DNA from: a virus
Strand: one strand, 5' to 3'
Virus record (IMG/VR): IMGVR_UViG_3300044638_002893
Span: 1 to 27,751 of that record
DNA: 27,751 nucleotides
Shown: piece by piece, positions 14,435 through 22,142 of the stretch
Layout of the letters: each line of letters begins with the position of its first letter
How positions within the stretch are numbered: the stretch's first letter is position 1
Program-made: the position numbers and the translations under genes
The notes under the pieces: generated by a model
What the model was told of the DNA's origin: nothing
What the model saw: the letters and a program-made list of their open reading frames with translations, nothing else
Database searches by the model: none

Positions 14435-17400
14435 ATGCCACAATTAATAATCGCTCAAGCTCTCGCCTACGTCTTCGCGGGAACCGCCTTCGCCGCAGGC
14501 GGTTTTGCGGTCGGCGGTTTTTCGTTGGCCGCCGTTATTCAATTCGTCGCGCTCACCGGAGCGTCAATGGCCGCGTCGAAACTGCTCGCGCCAAAGATGC
14601 CGAGCTTTTCCGACTCCTCGCTCTCGAAACGCTCGCAAATGGTGCGCTCTCCGATTTCGTCGCGCCAAATCATTTACGGCACATCGAAGGTTTCGGGCGT
14701 GGTCGTTTACATTTCCACGACAGGAAACAAAAACGAAAACTTACACATGGTCGTCGCGTTGGCCGGTCACGCGGTCGAAGAAATCGGGGACGTGTATTTC
14801 GGCGAAGACCTAGCTCTGACCGGATCTGGCTCATCGGCAAATCAGGGCCGCTTCATCGGCAAGGCTCAAATTTACAAGCAGCTCGGCAGCTCGACGCAGG
14901 TCGCGCAGCCGCAACTCGTGTCTGCGACCTCGGGACTGACTGACGGAAAGTGGACCGATGCCCACCGGCTGCGCGGCATCGCTTACATTTACGTCAATCT
15001 GACGTGGGACACGGAAGTATTTACGAACGGGATACCGAACATCTCGGCAATCGTGAAGGGCAAGGTTATCGCTGACCCGCGAAACTCTACGACGGTGTGG
15101 AGCGCAAACCCTGCGCTCTGCTTGCTCGACTATCTCAAGAGCGATCTCGCGCTCTCGATGAACGACACCGAGATTGACGTAGAATCATTTAAGGCCGCTG
15201 CAAACATTTGCGACGAGCAGGTGCAGGTGCTTCCGGTCTCGCCGGTCACGAACGAAAACCGCTACGAGTGCAACGGCGTGCTCTCAACGAGCGAATCGCC
15301 AGATTCTAACATCGGCAAATTGCTTAGCTCGATGGGCGGGCTCATCGCCTACTCGGGCGGCAAGATCGTGCTTTACGCGGCTGGCTACCGCATCCCGACC
15401 GTGACGCTGACGGAGAAGCATTTCGCAGGCGGCATGAGCGTGCAGACGCGGACGAGCGCGCGCGATCGCGTCAATGCCGTGAAAGGCGTTTACGTCTCCG
15501 AGGCGAATCAATGGCAGGTCTCGGACTTCCCCTCGATTGCGCCATCGGCCTACTACACGGCCGATAATAGCGTGCGCTACTGGCGCGACGTGGTGCTGCC
15601 GTTCACGACCTCTTCGTCTTGCGCGCAACGCCTTGCCGTCATCGAGCTTCGCCGCGCTCGCGAGGAAATTACCTTCACCGCGCGCTTCCGACTCGAAGCG
15701 ATGCAGGTCCGTGCGGGCGATACGGTGATGATCACCAATGCAAAACTCGGGTGGTCCGCGAAGGTATTCGAGGTGATGGAGTGGCATTTTACGACAGAGG
15801 GAAATCCGCCGAACATCGGCGTCGAGATGACGATGCGCGAGACCGCTTCGACTGTTTACGATTGGACCGTTGCGGACGAGGTTGCGGTTCCAGATTCGCC
15901 AAATACGACGCTACCGAACCCCTACGACCTGAGCGCGCCGACCAATCTCACGCTTACGGCAAACGGAACGACGCAGCTCATCCAAGCCGACGGCACGGCG
16001 CTGCCTCGCATCCTTGTAGCGTGGACCGCGCCCGCCGAGGCGTTTATCCAATCAGGCGGCGTAGTTGCAATCGAATACAAGGAAAGCACGTCAGCGACGT
16101 ATCTCACATGGAGCCGCGTCGGAGGAGACCAGACGCGCGACTACATTTCGAGCGACGTGAAGATCGGTCTGACCTACGACGTGCGAATTTTTGGCGAGTC
16201 TTATTTTAACGTATCGACGAGTTACCTCACGGCGCAAACAGGCGTCGCCAAGGACACGACCGCGCCCGTAACGCCAACCGGCCTCACCGCCGTAGTCGGC
16301 ACGGGCCGCGCGGTCTCCCTCGACTGGAACGACAACACCGAGCCCGACTTCTCGGAGTATGGCATTTATCGGCTCACATCTCCCGTCACCGCTTCCGCGC
16401 TGAAAATCGCCGAGGTGCGCGCGTCGCGCTTCGTGGACACCGACGTGGACATCGGGACGACATATTACTACTGGCTCAACGCTTACGACACCGTGGAAAA
16501 CGTGTCAGGGTTTACCAACTACGTCCAAGCCACGCCATCGGTCATCACCGCTGGGCCTATCGACCCGACGCCGCCAGACCAGCCCGCAGCGCCGACGCTC
16601 ATCAGCACGACGGTCTATTTGTCGAGCGACGGCGGTTCATTCGCGCGCGTCTCGCTGACCGCTCCACCGCTGCCAGCTAGGGCGGTCGCTCTCGATGTGC
16701 TTTACCGGCGCACAGGTGCGAGCGATTACATCGTCGGAAATCAAATCGCGTCGTCGGTGTCCTACGCGGTGTCGATTGACGATCTCTCGGTTGGCGTGGC
16801 CTACGAGTTCGCCGCGCGCGGGATTTCGTTCTCGGGGGCGATCTCGCAGCTTTCAACCGCGCTGAGTCAGAGCGCGCCGAGCAACACGACGCTGCCCGAT
16901 GCGCCTACGGCGGTGACATACATTGCAGGAAACTCCTCGTCGTTTGAGCGGCCTGCGGAAATGATCGGCGGCATAGTCGCATTTTCGGTTCGCGTGAATT
17001 GGACTCCACCAACCACCAAGAGCGTTTTGAGTTATGAGTCTGTCTACACAGTGGACGACACAGATGCCGCAGCAAATTACAATTACAGCCTCGGTATTTT
17101 CTTTCGGTCCTCAATACCTGAGGAAATTTTCTCAGATTTAGCGACTCCGATCGGTTTTATTCGCGTTCGGTCAGTTGATCGAAGCGGGCAGAAAAGCGCG
17201 TGGGCGGGGGGAGGCGTTAATCTTACGACGCCGACGATGCTTTGGGGGATTCCTGGTCCGACGCTGATGAGGCAGGCGGCAAGTTCCGTGAACATCACCG
17301 GAGGCACCGTCGCCGGCATCACCGACATCGCGCTTGCCGACGGCGGAACCGGCGCAAGCACGGCAGCAAATGCGCGCATCAACTTGCTTCCAGCCTACGC

Positions 17401-18337
17401 GGGCAACGGGCTCAAGACCCTCGCGCTTAACAGCGGCGCAACCGATGTCGAGTGGAGCGCAGCAGGAACCGGCACAGTCACCTCGGTGGCGGGCGCGGGC
17501 ACGGTCAACGGCCTCACGCTCACAGGCACAGTCACGGCCTCCGGTTCTCTCACGCTCGGCGGCACGCTCGCAAACGTGGACCTGACGACCAGCGTGACGG
17601 GAACCTTGCCAATCGCGAACGGCGGAACCGCAGCCACGACCGCCAGCGGCGCGCGTGATGCCTTGCTGCCAGATTATTCTGGCAACGTCGGAAAAGTCTT
17701 GGCCGTGAACAGTGGCGCGACCGATGTGGAGTGGAGCGCGGCGGGAACTGGAACAGTCACCTCGGTCGATCTCGATGGCGGAACGACTGGACTGACCTTT
17801 AGCGGCTCGCCGATCACGTCATCGGGCACGATCACGGTCGCGGGCACGCTCGCCCTTGCGAACGGCGGAACGGGCGCGACGACTGACAGCGGCGCACGCA
17901 CGGCGCTCGGGCTCGGCACAGCAGCCACGGCGAACCTCAACGCTCTTGGCGCGATCACCGTGGACAAAATCAGTTTCACGGGCGGCGATCCGGTCACGAC
18001 CATTGACGAGACTTGGGGCATCACGCTCAACGGCGACGCGACGCATCCGGTGCGCGTAGTCGGTGCGGCGCTTGTGATGGGCAGCTTCGATGCTGGCGGG
18101 TCACTGACCGCTGGGCGAATCTTCCTCGCCGAAGATCGGTCACTCTACACCAGCGGGACCGACCTGCTTTTCAACAACGGCAGCGTGACGATCAGCATCA
18201 CCGCCGCGCCGGTCGTGCCCGTCGTGACTACGGTTATCCTCGGTTATCCGCTTTGCTCTACCTACGGAGGCACAGACGGGAATTTTCTCAGACAGATCAG
18301 TTACAACAGCGTGACTTATCTTTGCTTCGGTGAGTGA
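14435..18337 (+). CDS. Central tail-tip/host-specificity protein, lambda J-like
   Basis: A 1300-residue protein; the start at 14435 (MPQLIIAQALAYVFAG) directly follows the previous stop. Residues about 10-50 are hydrophobic with Gly-rich segments as in J-like proteins. Next comes a J-like core with KRSQMVRSPISSRQIIYG (about 65-85) and TWDTEVFTNGIPNISAIVKGKV (about 190-210). Fibronectin type III-like domains follow at about 503-608, 609-702, 711-815 and 820-935. From about 960 the protein is a Gly/Thr/Ser-rich fibre-like region with repeats (GGTGA, NSGATDVEWSAAG) and a final part with FLAEDRSLY. It should form the central tip spike and may fuse it to a short receptor-binding fibre. Clear long-tail context; the J-like call is firm, receptor unknown. 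Confidence 0.85.
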   Translation: MPQLIIAQALAYVFAGTAFAAGGFAVGGFSLAAVIQFVALTGASMAASKLLAPKMPSFSDSSLSKRSQMVRSPISSRQIIYGTSKVSGVVVYISTTGNKNENLHMVVALAGHAVEEIGDVYFGEDLALTGSGSSANQGRFIGKAQIYKQLGSSTQVAQPQLVSATSGLTDGKWTDAHRLRGIAYIYVNLTWDTEVFTNGIPNISAIVKGKVIADPRNSTTVWSANPALCLLDYLKSDLALSMNDTEIDVESFKAAANICDEQVQVLPVSPVTNENRYECNGVLSTSESPDSNIGKLLSSMGGLIAYSGGKIVLYAAGYRIPTVTLTEKHFAGGMSVQTRTSARDRVNAVKGVYVSEANQWQVSDFPSIAPSAYYTADNSVRYWRDVVLPFTTSSSCAQRLAVIELRRAREEITFTARFRLEAMQVRAGDTVMITNAKLGWSAKVFEVMEWHFTTEGNPPNIGVEMTMRETASTVYDWTVADEVAVPDSPNTTLPNPYDLSAPTNLTLTANGTTQLIQADGTALPRILVAWTAPAEAFIQSGGVVAIEYKESTSATYLTWSRVGGDQTRDYISSDVKIGLTYDVRIFGESYFNVSTSYLTAQTGVAKDTTAPVTPTGLTAVVGTGRAVSLDWNDNTEPDFSEYGIYRLTSPVTASALKIAEVRASRFVDTDVDIGTTYYYWLNAYDTVENVSGFTNYVQATPSVITAGPIDPTPPDQPAAPTLISTTVYLSSDGGSFARVSLTAPPLPARAVALDVLYRRTGASDYIVGNQIASSVSYAVSIDDLSVGVAYEFAARGISFSGAISQLSTALSQSAPSNTTLPDAPTAVTYIAGNSSSFERPAEMIGGIVAFSVRVNWTPPTTKSVLSYESVYTVDDTDAAANYNYSLGIFFRSSIPEEIFSDLATPIGFIRVRSVDRSGQKSAWAGGGVNLTTPTMLWGIPGPTLMRQAASSVNITGGTVAGITDIALADGGTGASTAANARINLLPAYAGNGLKTLALNSGATDVEWSAAGTGTVTSVAGAGTVNGLTLTGTVTASGSLTLGGTLANVDLTTSVTGTLPIANGGTAATTASGARDALLPDYSGNVGKVLAVNSGATDVEWSAAGTGTVTSVDLDGGTTGLTFSGSPITSSGTITVAGTLALANGGTGATTDSGARTALGLGTAATANLNALGAITVDKISFTGGDPVTTIDETWGITLNGDATHPVRVVGAALVMGSFDAGGSLTAGRIFLAEDRSLYTSGTDLLFNNGSVTISITAAPVVPVVTTVILGYPLCSTYGGTDGNFLRQISYNSVTYLCFGE
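17327..17767 (+). repeat. Imperfect direct repeat in the J-like gene
   Basis: Two copies of a 162-base unit (17327-17488 and 17606-17767) are offset by 279 bases. Their products share LLP, then L.G/V..LA.NSGATDVEWSAAG and TGTVTSV. The first 23-residue block is nearly identical at protein level but carries synonymous DNA differences, suggesting an old duplication or selection on the protein. A third, shorter version of the GGTGATT.SGAR motif follows from about 17849. Repeats of this sort are common in phage fibre shafts. Confidence 0.75.
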
Positions 18338-18416
18338 CGTATCCGCTTAAATAATACACGCAGCGCGCTCGCGCATCCGTAGTCTTAAAAAATTACACCC
18401 TTGCTACCGCGCCCGC

Positions 18417-18484
18417 AATCCGCTCCGCTCGAGGCACCATGCGGCTGGGAGGGCTGAGGCTACCAGCAAGCCCGCGAGCGGATT
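18417..18484 (+). ncRNA. Possible structured RNA or attenuator segment
   Basis: Two perfect 9-base arms, aatccgctc (18417-18425) and gagcggatt (18476-18484), enclose about 50 bases. The right arm overlaps the left arm of the downstream terminator stem by two bases, so the two structures compete at that point. No riboswitch class was recognised. Function is inference. Confidence 0.35.
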
Positions 18485-18507
18485 TACCGTTTCGCGGGCT
18501 TTCTTTT
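18468..18507 (+). terminator. Intrinsic terminator after the tail module
   Basis: A perfect 10-base-pair stem, aagcccgcga (18468-18477) with tcgcgggctt (18492-18501), a 14-base loop and a T-rich run (ttcttttg). It lies about 130 bases after the J-like gene and before the early genes, so it likely ends late transcripts, or attenuates a transcript starting in the leader. Confidence 0.8.
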
Positions 18508-18678
18508 GCGCGGATTCCGAATCCATCGCCAACATTTGATTCGTTTTAAGTAGCGCAACTGCAACGGCTTAGGGAAGCAGCAGGACAAAATACGCAATTG
18601 TGTTTACATCGGGTCGGGGATCGGAGAGAGTTTTTACGTCGGAGGAGATTAACCCGAGACACAAAACCAAAACACAAA

Positions 18679-18987
18679 ATGAAGATCAACACCACCCTCT
18701 CAGCCGCCTACGCCTACCTGAGAAATTCAGCCATTAACCGCAGCGCAATTCCCACCGTCACCACCTTGGATTGCGGAGCGCAGATCGTGGTCAAACTACC
18801 GCGATCAAACGATAAGACGCACCGCCTTTGCGTCGGCTTCCGCAAGAATGGTTTCTCACCGTGCATCCACTGGGTTGGAACCGCCACGGCTTTTGCCAGT
18901 TCAGAAGAAGCGACGATTCACCAGTTGAATTATGTCGTCTCTGCAATTCACGCTTTCAAGTCGGTCACCGTCGGAGGTGCCGCATGA
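18679..18987 (+). CDS. Hypothetical early protein (102 aa)
   Basis: The ATG at 18679 (MKINTTLSAAYAYL) is preceded by an A/C-rich leader (gacacaaaaccaaaacacaaa), the same type seen before other unlinked genes here; longer forms starting from 18598 contain an Arg-rich stretch and are less likely. The product has CGAQIVVKLPR, LCVGFRKNGFSPCIHWV and a C-terminal helix EEATIHQLNYVVSAIHAF. It has the look of a small alpha/beta fold, with three or four Cys but no clear zinc motif. I do not recognise it. First gene of the early chain; its stop overlaps the next start by 4 bases. Confidence 0.65.
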   Translation: MKINTTLSAAYAYLRNSAINRSAIPTVTTLDCGAQIVVKLPRSNDKTHRLCVGFRKNGFSPCIHWVGTATAFASSEEATIHQLNYVVSAIHAFKSVTVGGAA

Positions 18988-19151
18988 GCCCCACCACCGC
19001 ACTCACCCGCGCTCTGGTCCTCGCGATCACTGCGCCCGACCAAGAGCGCGCCGACCGCGCAATCGCCCTCGCCGAGTCTATCGGCGCGGGCTGCACGCCC
19101 CGTCAGGTTGCAACCGCAAAACGCAACGCCTCAAAGCTCGCTGCAAAATGA
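18984..19151 (+). CDS. Hypothetical small helical protein (55 aa)
   Basis: The ATG overlaps the previous stop (ATGA). The product is MSPTTALTRALVLAITAPDQERADRAIALAESIGAGCTPRQVATAKRNASKLAAK in overlapping pieces: a single helical, Ala-rich protein. A similar pattern (ALALALAITAP.E..A..A..LAE.IA) is seen in many phage small proteins of unknown function. No catalytic motif. It sits in the coupled early chain, which supports its being real. Confidence 0.6.
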   Translation: MSPTTALTRALVLAITAPDQERADRAIALAESIGAGCTPRQVATAKRNASKLAAK

Positions 19152-19390
19152 AACCTATCACCATCACCCGCCTCTCCGACGGGAAGCATTACACCGAGGA
19201 GCTTGTGGGCCTCCGCGCTTTAAGCGCCGACGCCTTGGAATGTCTCAAAGCTCTATTGAAAGACGCTGAAGAGTCATCGCAAGGCGTCTGCGCGCGGCTT
19301 GCGATCAAGCCAAACAAATGGCAAACCGCCCGCCTTGCGCGTATCACAAACGCCCGCGCCATCATCAACAAAGCCGAGGGCCGCGCATGA
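19148..19390 (+). CDS. Hypothetical small protein (80 aa)
   Basis: Starts at an ATGA overlap. The sequence begins MKPITITRLSDGKHYTEELVGL, then a helix SADALECLKALLKDAEESSQG and a basic C-terminal helix ARLAIKPNKWQTARLARITNARAI. The basic helix could contact nucleic acid, but no named motif is seen. Coupled on both sides by 4-base overlaps. Confidence 0.6.
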   Translation: MKPITITRLSDGKHYTEELVGLRALSADALECLKALLKDAEESSQGVCARLAIKPNKWQTARLARITNARAIINKAEGRA

Positions 19391-19767
19391 AATCCACGCT
19401 CCTCTTCCTCGCGCTCGCGGTCACAGCGCAAGCCGCGCCGCCACCCAGCTTTTTCCGCGCGCTCCACGTCGTCGAGACGTCGGGCCGCACGGGGCCTATT
19501 CTCGGCGACGGCGGCAAGGCGCTCGGGCCTTTGCAGATTCACCGAGGCTATCACGCTGACAGCCGCGTGGCGGGCGATTACAGCCGCGTGGCGGATCTCG
19601 ATTACTCAAAGCGGGTAGTCAGCGCCTACCTCCAACGCTACGCGCCGCAGGCGTGGGCGGCGGGGGACGTGACTACGCTGGCGCGGATTCACAATGGTGG
19701 ACCAAAAGGCGCGAGCAAGCCCGCGACCGTGGCCTACGGCGACAAGGTCGCGCGCCTCACCAAATGA
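19387..19767 (+). CDS. Exported lysozyme-like endolysin (i-type/destabilase-like)
   Basis: A 126-residue protein, the likely cell-wall enzyme of this phage. It begins with a signal peptide, MKSTLLFLALAVTAQA, with a probable cut after AQA (residue 16). The mature part follows the i-type lysozyme pattern: HVVETSG with candidate catalytic Glu30, GDGGKALGPLQIH with candidate acid Asp41, a helix with SKRVVSAYLQRYAPQAW, and the signature TLARIHNGGPKG near the C-terminus. The disulphide cysteines of animal i-type enzymes are absent. These enzymes cut the glycan backbone of peptidoglycan. Export through the host Sec system would make it holin-independent or SAR-like in use. It is distant from the holin genes and lies in the early chain, in which it is coupled by 4-base overlaps. 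Confidence 0.75.
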   Translation: MKSTLLFLALAVTAQAAPPPSFFRALHVVETSGRTGPILGDGGKALGPLQIHRGYHADSRVAGDYSRVADLDYSKRVVSAYLQRYAPQAWAAGDVTTLARIHNGGPKGASKPATVAYGDKVARLTK

Positions 19768-20057
19768 AAACCCTTAACGACATCAAACGCGTGGTCGCCA
19801 AAGCAGGCGCAACCTTCGAGGAGGATTGCGGCTATCGCGACATGAGAGTCATCCAGCTCGTTGCTCCCGTTGGTAAACTCTGGGCGGGCACGGACTGTCA
19901 ATGCGAGCCGGTGCAGTGGGCGTGCGGCGCATCTAGTCACGCGGTGCAACACAACGAGCAGGCGTTCGCGGACATCCTCGACACGTTGTCTCACGGACTG
20001 CGCGAGATGACGCTAGAGGAAGCGGCGGACTACGCCGAGGATTGCCTCACCAAATAA
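19764..20057 (+). CDS. Hypothetical small protein (97 aa)
   Basis: Starts in an ATGA overlap after the lysozyme. It has a Lys-rich N-terminus (MKTLNDIKRVVAKAG), a Cys-containing core with YRDMRVIQLVAPVGKLWAG and TDCQCEPVQWACGASSHAV, and a helical acidic end (REMTLEEAADYAEDC). Five Cys in the core do not form an obvious zinc knuckle. It is not recognised. The reading frame ends just before a 100-base gap containing an A/C-rich leader. Confidence 0.6.
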   Translation: MKTLNDIKRVVAKAGATFEEDCGYRDMRVIQLVAPVGKLWAGTDCQCEPVQWACGASSHAVQHNEQAFADILDTLSHGLREMTLEEAADYAEDCLTK

Positions 20058-20157
20058 TTTTCGGAGCCACCCGAACACCAAGGCCAACGAGCCCGACCGT
20101 GGGCGTGCGAAAATACGCGGTCACAACTCAGCAACACAACACAACGACAACACGACA

Positions 20158-20487
20158 ATGGACAACGACGACGACAACGACATGCTCTGGGCGGCGCAAG
20201 ACCTGCGGACGCTCACGAGCTGCAAAGCGGAAATCACGATCTCACGACGAGTGACGATCAAAATAGGTGCGATCAAGGAAGGCTGGGACTACCAGATTAC
20301 TTTTGGCGACATCCTCAATCGCGGAGCATGGCGCTGGGAGTGCGCGCAGGCCGATACGCTGGAGGCCGCGATGGACATTACCCGCGCGCAGATCACCGCA
20401 CAGGGCGACGAGAAGGCGCGCGAGCTCCTGCAATTGCAAGACGCTGCCGCGAAGCTCGGGCTGAAGCTCGTGGAGGCCGCGCCATGA
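20158..20487 (+). CDS. Hypothetical acidic-start protein (109 aa)
   Basis: The ATG at 20158 follows an A/C-rich leader (acaacacaacgacaacacgaca) like that before other unlinked genes. The product begins with an acidic stretch (MDNDDDNDMLW) and contains RRVTIKIGAIKEGWDYQITFGDI and a helix with ALEAAMDITRAQITAQGDEKAREL-like sequence. A small alpha/beta fold is likely. No family is recognised. It overlaps the next gene by 4 bases. Confidence 0.6.
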   Translation: MDNDDDNDMLWAAQDLRTLTSCKAEITISRRVTIKIGAIKEGWDYQITFGDILNRGAWRWECAQADTLEAAMDITRAQITAQGDEKARELLQLQDAAAKLGLKLVEAAP

Positions 20488-20681
20488 GCCGACCAAGCTC
20501 GCCGATGCTTCCGCTGGTAATTCGGCGCGTGCTCGAAGGCCGCTCCATAAAGGAAATCGCGTTTGAAACCGGAATGACGCCGAGCGCAGTCCAAAAAATT
20601 ATCAGCAACACAATGCGGAAGGAATACGTCACCGAGGCCGAATTTCGCCATCTCCTCAACCAACGCAAATCCACGCCATGA
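20484..20681 (+). CDS. Small helix-turn-helix protein, copy 1
   Basis: A 65-residue protein in an ATGA overlap, with a helix-turn-helix VLEGRSIKEIAFETGMTPSA and recognition helix SAVQKIISNTMRKEY, ending VTEAEFRHLLNQRK. Proteins of this size act as DNA-binding regulators or organisers in many phages. The C-terminal Y(V/I)TEAE motif is shared with the protein at 23762. Partner sites unknown. Confidence 0.65.
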   Translation: MSRPSSPMLPLVIRRVLEGRSIKEIAFETGMTPSAVQKIISNTMRKEYVTEAEFRHLLNQRKSTP

Positions 20682-21082
20682 ATCTTGAACTCATCCACGC
20701 GGAACTAATCCGCATCCGCGAAGCTCTGGAAGCTCGCCCGTTCGCATCCGGCGCACCGGCCGCAAAGCCTGCCGCTCCTCGCTCCGACGAGGTGCCGCTG
20801 CCGGCCGAGATCATCCCGAACGCGGGCGAGGTGCAGGTGCATTTCGGTAAAAACAAGGGCGTGGCGCTCTCGTCACTGGGTGAACGCTCCGTGGCATGGT
20901 ATGCGCAGGAGCCTGAGCCACGGCTCGGGAACAACGGCAAACCTTTCCCTCCTCGTCCCGAGGACGTGCTGCTTAGAAACGCAGCGCGGACGATCATCCA
21001 CCAAAAGCGCGGGACTCTACCGAGTGCCGCAGTTCCTACTGCTCCCGTCGCGAACATCGACGAGGGCAACGTCCCATTCTGA
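20678..21082 (+). CDS. DUF3820-like protein with SSB-like acidic tip
   Basis: A 134-residue protein with an N-terminal helix MNLELIHAELIRIREALEARPF, a Pro/Ala-rich linker, and a small domain starting VQVHFGKNKGVALSSLGERSVAWY (about 52-76), the (F/Y)GK.KG...L pattern of DUF3820/exonuclease X C-terminal-like modules. It ends NIDEGNVPF, resembling the SSB C-terminal tip (acidic residues then I/V-P-F) that recruits DNA-processing proteins. It stands two genes before nothing else but the RecT-like gene, so a role in recombination complexes is plausible, but unproven. Its last codons lie 5 bases before a hairpin. Confidence 0.6.
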   Translation: MNLELIHAELIRIREALEARPFASGAPAAKPAAPRSDEVPLPAEIIPNAGEVQVHFGKNKGVALSSLGERSVAWYAQEPEPRLGNNGKPFPPRPEDVLLRNAARTIIHQKRGTLPSAAVPTAPVANIDEGNVPF

Positions 21083-21086
21083 AAGC

Positions 21087-21119
21087 AAAAACCCGCCGAG
21101 GAAACACAACCTCGGCGGG
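21087..21119 (-). terminator. Hairpin with T-run on the minus strand
   Basis: A perfect 10-base-pair stem (cccgccgagg at 21092-21101 with cctcggcggg at 21110-21119) with an 8-base loop aaacacaa. On the + strand it is preceded by aaaaa and followed by cagctagcag, with no T-run. Read on the minus strand the stem is followed by ttttt, so it is a good intrinsic terminator only for leftward transcription. On the + strand it may act as a weak or RNA-structural element. Confidence 0.6.
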
Positions 21120-21162
21120 CAGCTAGCAGTAACAACACAACACAGAACAGCCAATCGTTAAA

Positions 21163-21849
21163 ATGAACACATCAGAAGCACAGCCAGTCACATCAACCGC
21201 CGTGGTCGAGACGCCGAAGAGCATCACGACCCCAGCCCCAAAGCCTCTCATAAACTACGGCGCGCAGGGCGTGAAGCTCGCGAGCCTCGAAGACGCCTTC
21301 CGATTCGCAAACGCAATCGTCGCCAGCGGATTCGCTCCGCGCGGCATGGAGAAGCCCGAGGCCGTTCTCGTGGCAATCCAGCTCGGCGCGGAACTCGGGC
21401 TCACGCCGATGGCGGCTTTGCAGAACACGGCAGTAATCAACGGCAGACCGGCGATCTACGGCGACGCGGCGCTCGCCTTGGTGCGCGCCAGCGGTCTCCT
21501 CGAATCCTTCTCCGAGGAAGAGGTCGGCGAGGCGGGCAAAGATTCGTTTGGTATCCGCGTCACCGCTACACGTCGCGACGGCTCAAAGGGGTGCGAGACG
21601 TTTACCATAGGCGACGCCAAGGCCGCGAAGCTCTGGGGCAAGTCGGGACCGTGGACCGATTACCCGCGACGGATGCTCAAGTTCCGAGCGCGTGGCTTCG
21701 TCCTTCGCGATGTGTTCGGGGATGTCTTGAAAGGACTCCGCACCGCCGAGGAGGTCCGCGACTATCCCGAAGAGCGCAACATTACGCCGCTCTCCGAGAA
21801 GGTTAGCGGAGGGCTCACGATGTCGATCACGCAAGGGGGTGGCGCATGA
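21163..21849 (+). CDS. RecT-like single-strand annealing protein
   Basis: A 228-residue protein. The ATG at 21163 starts after an A/C-rich leader (aacaacacaacacagaacag). The core includes AVLVAIQLGAELGLTPMAALQ (about 67-88) and NTAVINGRPAIYGDAALALV, followed by the conserved GPWTDYPRRMLKFRARGFVLRDVF (about 162-188). This is the pattern of a group of phage proteins annotated as RecT. Such proteins anneal single strands to a complementary target in recombination. A RecE-like nuclease gene lies 800 bases downstream, the usual partner arrangement. It is followed, through a 4-base overlap, by three small genes. The family call is good but the subgroup is uncertain. Confidence 0.7.
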   Translation: MNTSEAQPVTSTAVVETPKSITTPAPKPLINYGAQGVKLASLEDAFRFANAIVASGFAPRGMEKPEAVLVAIQLGAELGLTPMAALQNTAVINGRPAIYGDAALALVRASGLLESFSEEEVGEAGKDSFGIRVTATRRDGSKGCETFTIGDAKAAKLWGKSGPWTDYPRRMLKFRARGFVLRDVFGDVLKGLRTAEEVRDYPEERNITPLSEKVSGGLTMSITQGGGA

Positions 21850-22142
21850 ACACCGGAGAAATCAAAAACCAAGCAGTCATTAACAACGCGACCGAGCAGT
21901 TTCGCAGCCTGCTCGAAACGCACTTCATCGCCATCGCCCGAGCTGCCGAGGAGTCATTCGTCGAGGAAGAGAATCAAACCGAGCCAAAAGCAAAGGCGTC
22001 GTTTGCGCTCGAATGGGACGCGCTCTCACTAGCGCCGAAGGTCGTGGTGAAAATCGGCTGGTCGGTGCGCTACAAGGACGAGACGGAGGCGATGGTGGAC
22101 CCGTTGCAATCGAAGCTGGGACTTGTGGAGGAGGCGAAATGA
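21846..22142 (+). CDS. Hypothetical protein between recombination genes (98 aa)
   Basis: Starts in an ATGA overlap. N-terminal helices with INNATEQFRSLLETHFIAIARAAEESF, an acidic linker EEENQTEPKAKAS, then beta-rich sequence with ALEWDALSLAPKVVVKIGWSVRYKDETEAMV. The strand pattern recalls small phage proteins that bind or organise DNA, but no named family is seen. Position between RecT- and RecE-like genes suggests an accessory role. Confidence 0.55.
   Translation: MNTGEIKNQAVINNATEQFRSLLETHFIAIARAAEESFVEEENQTEPKAKASFALEWDALSLAPKVVVKIGWSVRYKDETEAMVDPLQSKLGLVEEAK

Larger units (their letters stand above)
18338..18678 (+). other. Non-coding region between structural and early genes
   Basis: No convincing gene spans these 341 bases. 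From left to right it holds AT-rich patches (ttaaataatac at 18347-18357; cttaaaaaatta at 18384-18395), a structured segment with a terminator (18417-18507), a short palindrome ggattccgaatcc (18512-18524), and a leader with GGAGGAG (18641-18647) too far from the next ATG (18679) to act as its ribosome site. Promoters for the early genes probably lie here, but I find no confident -35/-10 pair. Confidence 0.6.

Noticed and set aside
18380-18510. A tRNA gene or known riboswitch in the non-coding region
   Set aside because: No cloverleaf with a T-loop motif could be drawn, and no conserved riboswitch core was recognised.
20042-20254. Frame of 70 codons across the gap before 20158
   Set aside because: Its product is Thr-rich because it reads the ACA-rich leader; the neighbouring frame at 20158 fits better with an overlap into the next gene.
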